The translations under genes were made by a program, and so were the position numbers. Shown here in pieces: positions 39,980 through 48,994 of a stretch of DNA of 64,000 bases (position 1 is its first letter; each line of letters opens with the position of its first letter). This DNA is from Nocardia lijiangensis NBRC 108240 (GTDB taxonomy: Bacteria; Actinomycetota; Actinomycetes; Mycobacteriales; Mycobacteriaceae), in the NCBI RefSeq assembly GCF_001613045.1, contig NZ_BDBP01000036.1:1-64000 (forward strand), in the 5' to 3' direction. The notes beneath the pieces were generated by a model. The model had not been told where the DNA came from and did not search any database. It worked only from the letters and a program-made list of their open reading frames with translations.

Positions 39980-42733
39980 TCACAATTCGAGCTGACCCAG
40001 CTCGACGCGTCGCGTGATACCGAGTTTCGGGTAGGCCTTGTAGAGGTGATGCCCGACGGTCCGCGGGCTGAGGAACAGTTGCGCGCCGATCTCCTTGTTG
40101 CTGTGTCCCGCGGCGGCCAGCCGTATCACCTGAATCTCCTGCGGCGTCAACAGTTTCAGCGGATCATCGCGCTGCGCCACCGGGTGTTCGCCGAGCGCGG
40201 CCAGTTCGATTCGGGCGCGGCCGGCCCACGGTCGCGCACCGACCCGATCGAAAATGGCCATTGCCTCGCTCAGCTGGGTGCGCGCATCCGAACGGCGACG
40301 CCGACGGCGCAGCCATTCGCCGAACACGAGTTGCGTGCGAGCACGGTCGAAGGGGCCGCCGTGTTGATCGTGCAGGCGCAGTGCGGCGGTGTAATTGTCC
40401 TCGACTGCGTCGTCGGTGACCGCCAGCAGCGCGTGACAGCGGTGCAGAAGCGCTGTGCCCAAGGGACTTCGGACATGCTGTGCCCAGTGCTCGAATGCCC
40501 GCAGATGATCGCGGGCGCGCTCGGGCACCCCGCCGCGGACCGCTGCCTCCACATGGTCGGGGACGGCGCGGATCAGGAAGTCGTGCGCGGCGGGTCCGGT
40601 GCACACACCGTCCAAGGCGGCCAGCGCGGCATCGAACCGCCCGGCGGACAGGTCCGCGAGCGCGAGTCCCCAGGCCGCGAGCGCGGCATGCGTCGGATGA
40701 CGCGCCGACAGCGTCGGGCCGATCTCCGCCGCGACCGACCGGGCTCGTGCCTCGTCGCCCGAAATCGCCGCCAGCCACACCTCGATCGCCCGCAGCACCA
40801 CCACCTCGGTCATCATCTCGAGCTCGACACCGAGCGAAACACCTTCCGCCACGGAGGTTTCCGCCTGCGTGAACTGCCCGCGCAGAAGCTGGGCGAGCGC
40901 CACGAACTCCACCGTGTACGGAATCCACGCAACCGCGCCGGTGGTGCGGACACTGGTGAGCATGTCCGCCATCACAGCGGCGGTGCCCGCGTCGTCGGCC
41001 AGCATGACACCGCTGAACGCCGCGACGATCTTGTGCAGATAGTCGACGGTGTCGGCGCGCGCCTCGCGCATCTGCTCAGCCATGACATCGACCGCCGCTT
41101 CGGGACGTCCGGCGAGAAAGTCGGCCCAGGCGATCTGCGCCGCGACATCGGCGTTCAGCGGTGAATCATCCGGTAGCACCAGGGCTTTCATCATCCGAAC
41201 CCCCTGCTCGAGCAGATCGGGCCGTCCGGCGTCGCGGGCGCAGCACACCGCCTCGGTCAGGATGAACACAGCACGTTCCGGCTCGCTGTCGACGACCAAT
41301 TCCGCGGCGGCCAAGGCGAGTTCGGAGTCTGCGGCCGGTGAGGTGCGCTCGTAGGCGACCTGCGCCTTGATATGCGTTGCGTCGGCGGCGATTCCGCCGT
41401 CACCGGTGAGGGCGGCCGCTTCGGAAGCGAGCCGAGTCGCACGGTCCGGCCGGCCCGCATCGTAGGCGGCGCGGGCCGCCATCAGCAGCCGCCGGGCACG
41501 ATGTCCGGCGTCGACGCTCAACCGGCCGGCCCGTTCGAACGCCGCCGACACCGCCATCGCGCCGCCGCGATGCTGCGCCCGCCGCGCCGTGTCCTCCAGT
41601 TCGGCGGCCACCTGCTCGTCCGGGGCGGTGGTCGCGGCGGCGAGATGCCAGGCACGCCGGTCGGCGTCCTCCGGTGCGGCGGTCAGGACACGAGCGAAGG
41701 CCGCGTGCACCGCGATTCGCTGATGATGGGTGGCCTGCTGGTAGGCGGCCGCGCGGATCAGCGGATGCCGGAATGTCAGGCGCTCGGTGGACAGCGTGAC
41801 CAGGTCGGCCTGCTCGGCAGGCTCTAGATCGGCGGCAGTGAGACCGAACGCCGCGCCCACCCGCCGAATCGTGTCGACCGGCGCCCCGGTGTCGGCCGAC
41901 GCGATCAGCAGCAGCGTGCGCGTCCCCGCGGGCAGCTCCGCGATCTGGGCCCGGAAGGTTTCCTGTACTCGGCGGGCCACCGGCAGCGGACCGACCTCGT
42001 GCACCGGGTCCGCCTGCCCCGCCCGTTCGGCCGTTCGCCGAGCGACCCCCAATTCGATGAGCGCCAACGGATTTCCGGTCGATTCGAGCAACACCCGCGC
42101 ACGCCCGGGGACGGTGAGGCCAGCGGCCCGCTCGTCGAGCAACTTCCCGGCGTCCGCCCGCGACAACCCCCGCAACCGCAATGTCTCGATACCGGGCGTG
42201 GCAAACGGCAACGTGGTCTCCCGAACCGCGAAAACCACCGCGATGTCATCGGCGTGAAACCGCCGCGCCGCGAACAGCAACGCATCCGACGAACTTCGAT
42301 CCAGCCACTGCGCATCATCGATCAGCACCAGCGTCGCCGTCTCGGCCGCCAACTCGGCCAACAGCGTCAAAGTAGCCGCACCGACCAAGAACCGATTCGC
42401 CTCCGCGGCCTCGATCTGCCCGAACGCCGCCCGCAACGCCTCCGCCTGCGGCCCCGGCAGTCCGTCGATCCGATCCGAATACGGATACAACAGAAGATGC
42501 AAAGCCCCGAACGCCAACTCGGCCTCGGATTCCACCCCCACCCCACGCACCACCCGCATCCCCCCAGCCGCACCGGCCGCATACTCCACCAGCGCCGACT
42601 TCCCGATCCCCGCCTCCCCCCGAACCACCAGCGACCGACTACGCCCGCCCTTGGCGTCCGCGACCAGTCCATCTATCGCGGCCCGCTCTGCATCACGCCC
42701 AATCAGCACGCCCGCCAGCGTAACGAGGCTCAC
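39980..42733 (-). CDS. LAL-type LuxR-family regulator with N-terminal AAA ATPase
   Basis: The protein has about 917 aa from a GTG at 42733; codons upstream are antisense-like. The N-terminus has LIGRDAERAAIDGLVADAKG and the P-loop GEAGIGKSALVEY near residue 40. LVLIDDAQWLDRSSSDALL is Walker B. A long TPR-like helical region of about 500 residues fills the middle. The C-terminal helix-turn-helix reads LLTPQEIQVIRLAAAGHSN, then KEIGAQLFLSPRTVGHHLY. Large ATP-binding LuxR regulators activate secondary metabolism or catabolic genes. No clear target is adjacent apart from the upstream methyltransferase, 58 bases away on the same strand. Confidence 0.88.
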   Translation of the reverse strand: MSLVTLAGVLIGRDAERAAIDGLVADAKGGRSRSLVVRGEAGIGKSALVEYAAGAAGGMRVVRGVGVESEAELAFGALHLLLYPYSDRIDGLPGPQAEALRAAFGQIEAAEANRFLVGAATLTLLAELAAETATLVLIDDAQWLDRSSSDALLFAARRFHADDIAVVFAVRETTLPFATPGIETLRLRGLSRADAGKLLDERAAGLTVPGRARVLLESTGNPLALIELGVARRTAERAGQADPVHEVGPLPVARRVQETFRAQIAELPAGTRTLLLIASADTGAPVDTIRRVGAAFGLTAADLEPAEQADLVTLSTERLTFRHPLIRAAAYQQATHHQRIAVHAAFARVLTAAPEDADRRAWHLAAATTAPDEQVAAELEDTARRAQHRGGAMAVSAAFERAGRLSVDAGHRARRLLMAARAAYDAGRPDRATRLASEAAALTGDGGIAADATHIKAQVAYERTSPAADSELALAAAELVVDSEPERAVFILTEAVCCARDAGRPDLLEQGVRMMKALVLPDDSPLNADVAAQIAWADFLAGRPEAAVDVMAEQMREARADTVDYLHKIVAAFSGVMLADDAGTAAVMADMLTSVRTTGAVAWIPYTVEFVALAQLLRGQFTQAETSVAEGVSLGVELEMMTEVVVLRAIEVWLAAISGDEARARSVAAEIGPTLSARHPTHAALAAWGLALADLSAGRFDAALAALDGVCTGPAAHDFLIRAVPDHVEAAVRGGVPERARDHLRAFEHWAQHVRSPLGTALLHRCHALLAVTDDAVEDNYTAALRLHDQHGGPFDRARTQLVFGEWLRRRRRRSDARTQLSEAMAIFDRVGARPWAGRARIELAALGEHPVAQRDDPLKLLTPQEIQVIRLAAAGHSNKEIGAQLFLSPRTVGHHLYKAYPKLGITRRVELGQLEL

Positions 42734-42791
42734 ACCGACATTCCCGGTGTCGGTCGGTCGAGGTCCACCATCGATTTGCTGACTTGACGGG

Positions 42792-43655
42792 TCAGCTGGT
42801 GCGGCGGGCGGCCCAGACCGTGCGTTCGGTGCGCAGGGCGAGATCGCCGTGGCGCAGGATGCTGTGTGGGCCATCGGTTTCGAGCAGCCGGTCGAGCGCG
42901 GTGAGATCCTCGGCCGAGATCGTGCCGGCGACGCCGTGGCGTAAGCGCTGCAGGACGGCGAGCGCGTAGCGGCCGACGGCCGGAGTCCGCGAGCCCTCGA
43001 TGGTGGCGGTGAAGGTGCGCACGCCTTCAACGGTGAATCCGGCGGAGGTCAGCATCGGACCCCAGTCGGCGCCACGGTGGGGCACGTGCTCGGCGTGGAA
43101 GTGGGCGGTCGCGGCATGGCACCGCTCTTCGAGGCCGGGTCGTTCGGCGGGGGCGGTCTCCGGTAGGAACCGCGGTAGTCCTGCCAGTTCGACGACGGCG
43201 AACAGGCCGCCGGGCTCGAGTGCGTCGTGGACCTTGCCCAACACTCGGACAGGGTCGGCCATGTGGTGCATCGAGGCCGAGGCCCAGACCAGGTCGGGCG
43301 CACCGAGGTCGGGCCAGTCGGCGGCATCGAGGTCGGCCGCAACGGTGTTCACGCGCTCGAGCACCCCGGTGGCGCAGGCCTTGTTGTGTAGTCGGCGGAG
43401 GTGTTCGACGGAGGAGTCGACCGCAGTGACATGCGCGTCAGGGAAGTGCGAGAGGAGGGTGAACGTGCCGGCGCCCGTGCCGCTGCCCAGGTCCACGATT
43501 GAGCGTGGCGCTGCCTGGACGGGCAGCCATGCGGCGATGGCGGCGGTGGACTCGGCGAGGACTTCCGCATCCAGATCGAGGATCTCGGCTTGGCCGGTGG
43601 AGTCCGCGACATGGGTGGTCGCGTGGTGGGTTCTGCTCGAATGTGTGTGGGCCAT
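42792..43655 (-). CDS. Class I SAM-dependent methyltransferase
   Basis: The protein has 287 aa from the ATG at 43655 (GTG at 43664 possible). The N-terminus is His/Thr-rich (THSSRTHHATTHVADSTG). Motif I IVDLGSGTGAGTFTLL, acidic AVDSSVEHLRRL and NTVAADLDAADWPDL are clear, with ASASMHHMADPVRVLGKV and LEPGGLFAVVELAGLPRFLP following. It belongs to the ubiquinone/menaquinone-methyltransferase-like group, but substrate is unknown. It lies between an XRE-cupin regulator and a LuxR-type regulator on the same strand. Confidence 0.85.
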   Translation of the reverse strand: MAHTHSSRTHHATTHVADSTGQAEILDLDAEVLAESTAAIAAWLPVQAAPRSIVDLGSGTGAGTFTLLSHFPDAHVTAVDSSVEHLRRLHNKACATGVLERVNTVAADLDAADWPDLGAPDLVWASASMHHMADPVRVLGKVHDALEPGGLFAVVELAGLPRFLPETAPAERPGLEERCHAATAHFHAEHVPHRGADWGPMLTSAGFTVEGVRTFTATIEGSRTPAVGRYALAVLQRLRHGVAGTISAEDLTALDRLLETDGPHSILRHGDLALRTERTVWAARRTS

Positions 43656-43760
43656 GTCCACCACGCTAGGGCTTCATGCGGGAATGGCAACCCTTCTCCC
43701 GGTATGCGCAAGAAGTGGGTGGCCGAGAGTGTCGCACACGCAAATGCGCGGCTTCGGCGA

Positions 43761-44378
43761 TCAGGTGCAGGAGCCGTTCGCTGTGCAGTCCTCGCTTCGC
43801 TCTCCCTCGCCGTCGCGCTGGTGGCCTCGGCGGGCGTCGCGGTCGAAGATGCCGAGGATTTCGCACGGGCCGCCTTCGGTGCCGATGGCGTGCGGCAGCA
43901 TGGTGGGGAATTCGGCGGCCTGGTTGGTCTCGACGCGGAAGCGCCGGTGGCCCAGCATGAGGATTGCGGTGCCGGACAGGACGACCAGCCACTCCCTGCC
44001 GGGGTGCGCGCGCATGCGGGCGGGGTTGTCCGGCGGCGGTTCGGTCATCCGCTGGCGCACGACGCTCATGCCCGGTTCTCCCTTGATCGACCAGCGCATG
44101 AGCCCGTGCGCGGCATCGATCATCGGACTGATGACGACATCGTCGGCGGCGGTCTCCACCAGCTGATCCAGCGTGGTGTCCAGCGCGCGGGCGAGGGTGA
44201 CCAGCTGATCGAGCGCGAGCCGTCGCTGGCCGTTCTCGATGCGGGAGAGAGTGGACTGGCTCAGGTGCGCGCGGGTGGCCAGTTCTTCGAGGGACCAGCC
44301 CTGCGCCACGCGTAAGGCGCGGATGCGTTTGCGTACGAGGCTGTCCAACTCACCATCTTCTTGCGTCATGAGCAACAT
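43761..44378 (-). CDS. XRE-family regulator with cupin sensor domain
   Basis: The protein has about 205 aa. The ATG at 44378 has GAAAGG upstream; a second ATG lies three codons in. The helix-turn-helix EELATRAHLSQSTLSRIENG is followed by LDQLVTLARALDTTLDQLV. The C-terminal cupin contains MRAHPGREWLVVLSGTAIL and NQAAEFPTMLPHAIGTEGG. This pattern is typical of small-molecule-sensing repressors. It is divergent from the flavin disulfide oxidoreductase/MFS genes, with ATGCCTTTCATGCA-type dyads in between, and probably controls them. Confidence 0.87.
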   Translation of the reverse strand: MLLMTQEDGELDSLVRKRIRALRVAQGWSLEELATRAHLSQSTLSRIENGQRRLALDQLVTLARALDTTLDQLVETAADDVVISPMIDAAHGLMRWSIKGEPGMSVVRQRMTEPPPDNPARMRAHPGREWLVVLSGTAILMLGHRRFRVETNQAAEFPTMLPHAIGTEGGPCEILGIFDRDARRGHQRDGEGERSEDCTANGSCT

Positions 44379-44458
44379 CGTATGCCTTTCATGCAAGACG
44401 TGGTTATGGTCGCTCGTAAACGTCCAGAACAGCTGGACCAGGCATGAAGGGAATGGCT

Positions 44459-45463
44459 ATGGCGGAGACCGCTTTCACCTACGCGTCCGACACACTGCCC
44501 GACCAGACCGTCGACGTCGTGGTGATCGGCGGGGGCGCCGCGGGACTCAACGGCGCGCTGATGCTGGCCCGCTCCCGTCGTTCGGTCGTCGTGATCGACA
44601 GTGGCGACCCCCGCAACGCGCCCGCCGAGGCCATGCACGGCTTCATCGTGCTCGACGGCACCCCACCCGCACAGCTGCTCGAGCGTGGTCGCCAGCAGGT
44701 GCGTCACTACGGCGGCCGGGTCGTGTACGCGACCGTGGCCGCTACCGCGCCTGCCGCCCCGTCCGCTGACGGTGACCTGCGGTTCGCCGTCACGCTGACA
44801 GACGGCCGCACGGTGACCGCGCGCCGTGTGCTGGTCGCGACCGGCCTGCGCGATGTTCTGCCCGAGGTGCCCGGCCTGGCGCAACACTGGGGCCACAGCG
44901 TGGTGCACTGCCCGTACTGCCACGGGTGGGAGGTCCGCGACGAGCCCATCGGCATCATCGCGACCGGACCGGGTTCGATCCATCATGCGCTGCTGTTCCG
45001 CCAGTTGACCGAGGACCTGGTCTATTTCACCGGCGACACCGACCTCGATGACGACACCCGCGCGCGCTTCGCCGCCCGCAACATCACCGTCGTCGACACC
45101 GCGGTGGCCGAGGTCGTGACCGCCGCCGACGGCACGCTCGCCGGCGTCCGGTTGACCGACGGCCGGGTCGTCGCCCGCCGCGTCCTCGCGGTCGCCACCC
45201 ACATGCAGGCCCGCACCGCGGGCCTGGAAGGACTCGAGCTGCCGATGGAGGACCTGCCCGACAACATGGGCCGTCGTTTCTCCTCCGGTATGGCCGGAAC
45301 CACCGACGTGCCCGGCGTGTGGGTGGCCGGTAACGCCACCGACTTGACCGCCCAGGTCGGCGCGTCCGCGGCGGCCGGCGCACTGGCAGGCGCCCACATC
45401 AACGCCGTGCTCGCCACGGCGGACACCGACGCGGCCCTGGCCGCGACGCACGCCACCACCTGA
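44459..45463 (+). CDS. Thioredoxin-reductase-like FAD disulfide oxidoreductase
   Basis: The protein has 334 aa from the ATG at 44459, which has AAGGGA 6 bases upstream; ATGs at 44444 and 44453 are less well placed. VVVIGGGAAGLNGALMLARS binds FAD. VVHCPYCHGWEVRDEPIG holds the redox CPYC pair, and GVWVAGNATDLTAQVGASAA is the C-terminal FAD motif. The NADPH-binding domain has IIATGPGSIHHA in place of a standard GxGxxA, so pyridine nucleotide use may be lost. Homologues form disulfides in dithiol natural products or act as low-Mr thiol oxidases. Coupling to a 14-helix exporter fits handling of a toxic thiol compound. Confidence 0.82.
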   Translation: MAETAFTYASDTLPDQTVDVVVIGGGAAGLNGALMLARSRRSVVVIDSGDPRNAPAEAMHGFIVLDGTPPAQLLERGRQQVRHYGGRVVYATVAATAPAAPSADGDLRFAVTLTDGRTVTARRVLVATGLRDVLPEVPGLAQHWGHSVVHCPYCHGWEVRDEPIGIIATGPGSIHHALLFRQLTEDLVYFTGDTDLDDDTRARFAARNITVVDTAVAEVVTAADGTLAGVRLTDGRVVARRVLAVATHMQARTAGLEGLELPMEDLPDNMGRRFSSGMAGTTDVPGVWVAGNATDLTAQVGASAAAGALAGAHINAVLATADTDAALAATHATT

Positions 45464-45577
45464 CGGATCGGGCCCGCGTTCGTCCCGCGGGTCCGCATCG
45501 ACTCGATTTCCCCAGTCCCCGGCGACCGGGCGCTGTCCCGGCGCCGACTTCGGCATGCCCTTTTTCGAGAGGAACCC

Positions 45578-47176
45578 ATGAGTACCAACCAACCCGCGCA
45601 CGCGGCCCCCATAACCAACAGTGCCGGGGGCACACCGGATGCAGGTCAGCTGCGCGCCATCCTGATCGCGGTCTCGATCGCGCTGATGGCTGTCATCGCC
45701 TCGGTGTCCGGGCTCAATGTCGCCCAGACCCAGATGGCTGTCGAGTTCGGCGCCTCGCAGAACACCATTCTGTGGATCATCAACATCTACACCCTCACCC
45801 TGGCAGCCCTGCTGCTGCCGCTCGGCGCCATCGGGGACCGGCTGGGCCGCAAACCCATGCTCATCGCGGGCCTGGCCGCTTTCGGCGTCGCCAACGTCGT
45901 GGGGGGCTTGGCCCCGAACGCCGAAGTCATGCTCGGCGCGCGCGTGATCGCCGGCATCGGCGCGGCCATGATCATGCCCATCACCCTTGCGGTGATCACC
46001 TCCACCTTCCCCGAAGAGCAGCGCGGTAAAGCGATCGGTGTGTGGACCGGCGTCGCCGGCGGCGGCGGCATCCTGGGCATGTTCCTGTCAGCACTGCTCG
46101 TCGACGTCGCCGACTGGCGCTGGCTGTTCGTTCTTCCTGTGGCGCTGGTCATCGCAGCCCTGGCCACGGCGCTCAAAGCGGTGCCCAACTCCCACGAGCA
46201 TTCCGCCCACACCTTCGATACCGTCGGGGCGCTGATTTCCGTCGTCGCAGTGGTTGGTCTCATCTTCGTCCTGCAAGAAGGCCCCGAACGAGGCTGGACC
46301 GCACCCGCGACGCTGATCAGCCTCGCCGTGGGCCTCATCGCCTCCGCCGGATTCGTGGCATGGGAGCTGCGACGCCGCGACGCCTCGTTGCTGGATGTCC
46401 GCCTCTTCGGTGAGCGTGGCCTCGCCGGCGGCTCGATCACGCTGCTGGTCGTCTTCGGTGTCCAAGCCGGCATCGCCGTAGTGCTGTTCCCGTTTTTCCA
46501 GGCGGTGCTCGGCTGGTCGGGTCTGCTGGCCACGCTGGCGCAGATGCCCATGGCCGTGGCGATGATGATGACCTCCGGCTTGGCCCCCAAGTTGGCCGAG
46601 CGCATCGGCTCCCGCTCGACCATGGCGATCGGCATCGCAGTGGGCGGCGTCGGCCTGGCGCAAATGGCCCTGTTCGCCTCCGCCGACGGCGGCTACCTGT
46701 CCATCCTGCCCGGCATCATCGCCATGGGTATCGGCATGGGTCTGGCGATGACCCCCTCCACTCAGGCCATCACCAGCTCCCTGCCACAGGAGAAGCAGGG
46801 CGTCGCCTCCGCTCTCAACGACGTCACCCGCGAGTTCGGTACCGCACTCGGTGTCGCTCTGCTCGGCGCACTCGTTGCCACCGGCTACCGCAACTCCATC
46901 GACGGCAAGCTCGACGGCATCCCGCAGGACACCGCGGACACCGCACGCGAAGGCATCGCCAATGCCGTCGAGGCCGCCGACGGTGCAGGCTCTCACGCAC
47001 AACAGCTGGTCCAGGCTGCGCAGCAGTCCTTCGTCGACGGTTGGCAGCAGGCCATGTGGGTGGGCGTTGGCGTCATGGGTGCCCTGTTCCTCTACATCCT
47101 CGCGGTCGGCCCGAAGAACACCGTCGCCTACCCGGCGCAGGACACCGAAGCGCCCGAGCCCATCGCATCGCGCTGA
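45578..47176 (+). CDS. MFS drug-efflux pump, EmrB/QacA (DHA2) family
   Basis: The protein has 532 aa with about fourteen membrane spans, the DHA2 topology. Motifs include GLNVAQTQMAVEFGASQN in helix 1, GAIGDRLGRKPMLI in loop 2-3, and GARVIAGIGAAMIMPITLAV with the antiporter motif. IGVWTGVAGGGGILG is motif C, marking a proton antiporter. ATG follows GAGAGGAA. It lies 114 bases after the flavin disulfide oxidoreductase on the same strand and probably shares its XRE-cupin control. It likely exports a lipophilic drug, dye or thiol metabolite. Confidence 0.9.
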   Translation: MSTNQPAHAAPITNSAGGTPDAGQLRAILIAVSIALMAVIASVSGLNVAQTQMAVEFGASQNTILWIINIYTLTLAALLLPLGAIGDRLGRKPMLIAGLAAFGVANVVGGLAPNAEVMLGARVIAGIGAAMIMPITLAVITSTFPEEQRGKAIGVWTGVAGGGGILGMFLSALLVDVADWRWLFVLPVALVIAALATALKAVPNSHEHSAHTFDTVGALISVVAVVGLIFVLQEGPERGWTAPATLISLAVGLIASAGFVAWELRRRDASLLDVRLFGERGLAGGSITLLVVFGVQAGIAVVLFPFFQAVLGWSGLLATLAQMPMAVAMMMTSGLAPKLAERIGSRSTMAIGIAVGGVGLAQMALFASADGGYLSILPGIIAMGIGMGLAMTPSTQAITSSLPQEKQGVASALNDVTREFGTALGVALLGALVATGYRNSIDGKLDGIPQDTADTAREGIANAVEAADGAGSHAQQLVQAAQQSFVDGWQQAMWVGVGVMGALFLYILAVGPKNTVAYPAQDTEAPEPIASR

Positions 47177-47210
47177 CCACGCCACAACCTTCAGGTATCC
47201 CTCGGTTGAC

Positions 47211-47246
47211 GGGCGGGCCCGGGCATCTCCAGCCCGGTGCCCGCCC
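47211..47246 (+). terminator. GC-rich hairpin after the DHA2 exporter
   Basis: GGGCGGGCCCGGGC (47211-47224) pairs with GCCCGGTGCCCGCCC (47232-47246) around a 7-base loop with one bulged or mismatched base. There is no T-run. It lies 34 bases after the exporter stop and should end that transcript. Confidence 0.6.
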
Positions 47247-47831
47247 GCTGCATGCGTGTAGCGGCACTCGAGGCTGAACCAACCAGACCTCGACCGGGAG
47301 ATAGGCGCGGCGAAGTGTTGCGCGAAAGGCCGCCTCGAGGCAAACAGCCGAAACTGCCTCTGGCAGCACGGAAAACGATCCACCGCCGCTACCACGACCC
47401 CGACGACAACGCGGGCTTGGCCGACCTCGCCGAGGAATTCAGGCGAGACCGACCGTCGGATCGACTCAACTCAGCTGCGACCAGAGCAGTTCAGGCGCGA
47501 CAGGCCATCCTCCAGCTGAGATCCGTCACGGTTTCGCCGGATTGGCTGAGGGCCCGCCACTTTCCGCGAGTACCGATCAACAGTGGTACGGCCGTCCCAG
47601 CGATCCTAGTTTTCAACGACTTTCGTTGACGTTACGTTTCGTTGGGCGAAACCAAACGTAAACGAAACCAATCGGGCGCTATGCAGGGGAGTCTTCAATC
47701 CTGACCGCCGATAATGTTCACTTATCGGAGGTTAGACCCAGATGTTGTGCGAGCGCATTCCCTTGCCTTGATACCAATTTCGTTTCGTGTGAATACGTCG
47801 AATATGACGAAAACAACGCTACGATTCCCAG
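47247..47831. promoter_or_regulatory. Long upstream region with an array of TTTCGTT/AACGAAA motifs
   Basis: This 585-base gap becomes clearly AT-rich after about 47560. TTTCGTT-type sites occur at 47621, 47636 (GTTTCGTT) and 47778 (TTTCGTTTCGT, two overlapping). Reverse copies are at 47647 (CGAAACC), 47662 (ACGAAACC) and 47806 (GACGAAAAC). GTTTCG-TTGGG-CGAAAC at 47636-47652 is a perfect short dyad. A TACGAT -10-like hexamer at 47820-47825 sits six bases before the GTG at 47832. An open frame at 47237-47629 lacks family resemblance, and I do not call it. Confidence 0.55.
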
Positions 47832-48944
47832 GTGTCCAGCACTTGCAGCTATCCGGGATGCACCCGGCCCATCACGCGGGGCGGCGGCCCCGGACGTCCA
47901 TCGGAATACTGCGAACACCCCGACCACACGCGATGGCGGGCGTGGCGGGAAAGGCAACGGCTGCAACAAGAGTCCGAGGCGCCCGCCGCTTCCGTCACTG
48001 TGACGCCACAGGGCCCGGTCACGGCCGCACGTGTGCGGGCCGACGAGCTGCTCACCCAGTTCCGTGGCCTCGCCGAACAACTGAGCAACAACCTCAATGC
48101 GGCGGTGGTCGAACTCTCCACGCTGGCCGATCCCTCGATCGCCGAGGCGCAGGTGCAGGCCGTCCAGGCCGATGCCGCCCGTCGCATTGCGGAGGCCGAG
48201 GTCGCGACGGTTGCCGCCGAGCAGGCGCGGCGGGAGGCGGAGGAGGCTCGCCGGATCGCGGAATCCGCCGCCGACGACGCGGCCGCGGCCGCGGAACGTG
48301 CGGAAACACTGGTCGCCGAGGCGAACACCGCGCGCGACGACGCGCTGGGTGAGGTCGAGCGGGTGAGCAAGCAGGCCGCCGACGACGTCTTCGCCGCCCG
48401 CTCCGACGCCGACGCCGAAATCCGCGCGGTGCGGCGCGAAGCTGCCGACGACGTCGAACGCTCCCGCCAGCAGGCGACCGAGGACGTCGACAAGGCGCGA
48501 CGCAAAGCCGCCGCCGAGATCGAACAGGTGCGCAGGGAAGCCGCGCAACAGGTCACCGCGGCCTGCGCCGAACGCGACCTCGCCGTGCAGCGCGCCGCCG
48601 ACGCCGACCGCGCCATCGACCGCGCCGAACAGGCCACCGCCGACCGCGCCCAAGCTCTCGCCGAAGCTCGCGAGGAACTGAGCCGCCTGCGCGGCGAACT
48701 GGACGCCACCCGAACCGAACTCGCCGACCTGCGCCGCACCGCATCCGCCGAGGCCGACGCCCGGCGCGCCGACGCGGCCGCATCGCTCGAGCAGGCGCGC
48801 GCCGAGGCCGCCGAACGCCTCGCCGCCCTGGACGACGCTCGCACCCAAACGCTCGCCCGCGCCGAACGCGCCGAACGTCAACTGGACGAGCTACTCGCCG
48901 CCGCGCGCGTCCCGGCCGCACCGGAACCGGTCGAGGGCTCCTGA
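47832..48944 (+). CDS. KfrA-like coiled-coil protein with N-terminal Cys/His motif
   Basis: The protein has 370 aa. The first 40 residues carry CSYPGCTRP, RPSEYCEHPDHTRWRAWRER, a compact C-C-C-H set likely to bind zinc. The rest (residues 80-350) is an almost uninterrupted alanine/arginine/glutamate heptad coiled coil (for example EVERVSKQAADDVFAARS, QQATEDVDKARRKAAAEI). Similar proteins resemble plasmid KfrA: a small DNA-binding head with a long dimerising rod, used in plasmid or chromosome organisation. No ribosome site is present, and the -10 hexamer position predicts a leaderless mRNA beginning at the GTG. The upstream motif array may be its own binding site. Confidence 0.65.
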   Translation: MSSTCSYPGCTRPITRGGGPGRPSEYCEHPDHTRWRAWRERQRLQQESEAPAASVTVTPQGPVTAARVRADELLTQFRGLAEQLSNNLNAAVVELSTLADPSIAEAQVQAVQADAARRIAEAEVATVAAEQARREAEEARRIAESAADDAAAAAERAETLVAEANTARDDALGEVERVSKQAADDVFAARSDADAEIRAVRREAADDVERSRQQATEDVDKARRKAAAEIEQVRREAAQQVTAACAERDLAVQRAADADRAIDRAEQATADRAQALAEAREELSRLRGELDATRTELADLRRTASAEADARRADAAASLEQARAEAAERLAALDDARTQTLARAERAERQLDELLAAARVPAAPEPVEGS

Positions 48945-48994
48945 CCGAAAACCGGAGCCCTGCCGACGATCCAGCCCGCGGGCTAGGGTGCGGT

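Noticed and set aside
47636-47652. GTTTCG-TTGGG-CGAAAC as a terminator
   Set aside because: A stronger hairpin already follows the exporter at 47211-47246, and this dyad is one member of a motif array upstream of the next gene.
47849-48844. A 331-codon Ser/Ala/Arg-rich minus-strand frame
   Set aside because: It mirrors the alanine-rich coiled coil on the plus strand, and no start site or domain supports it.
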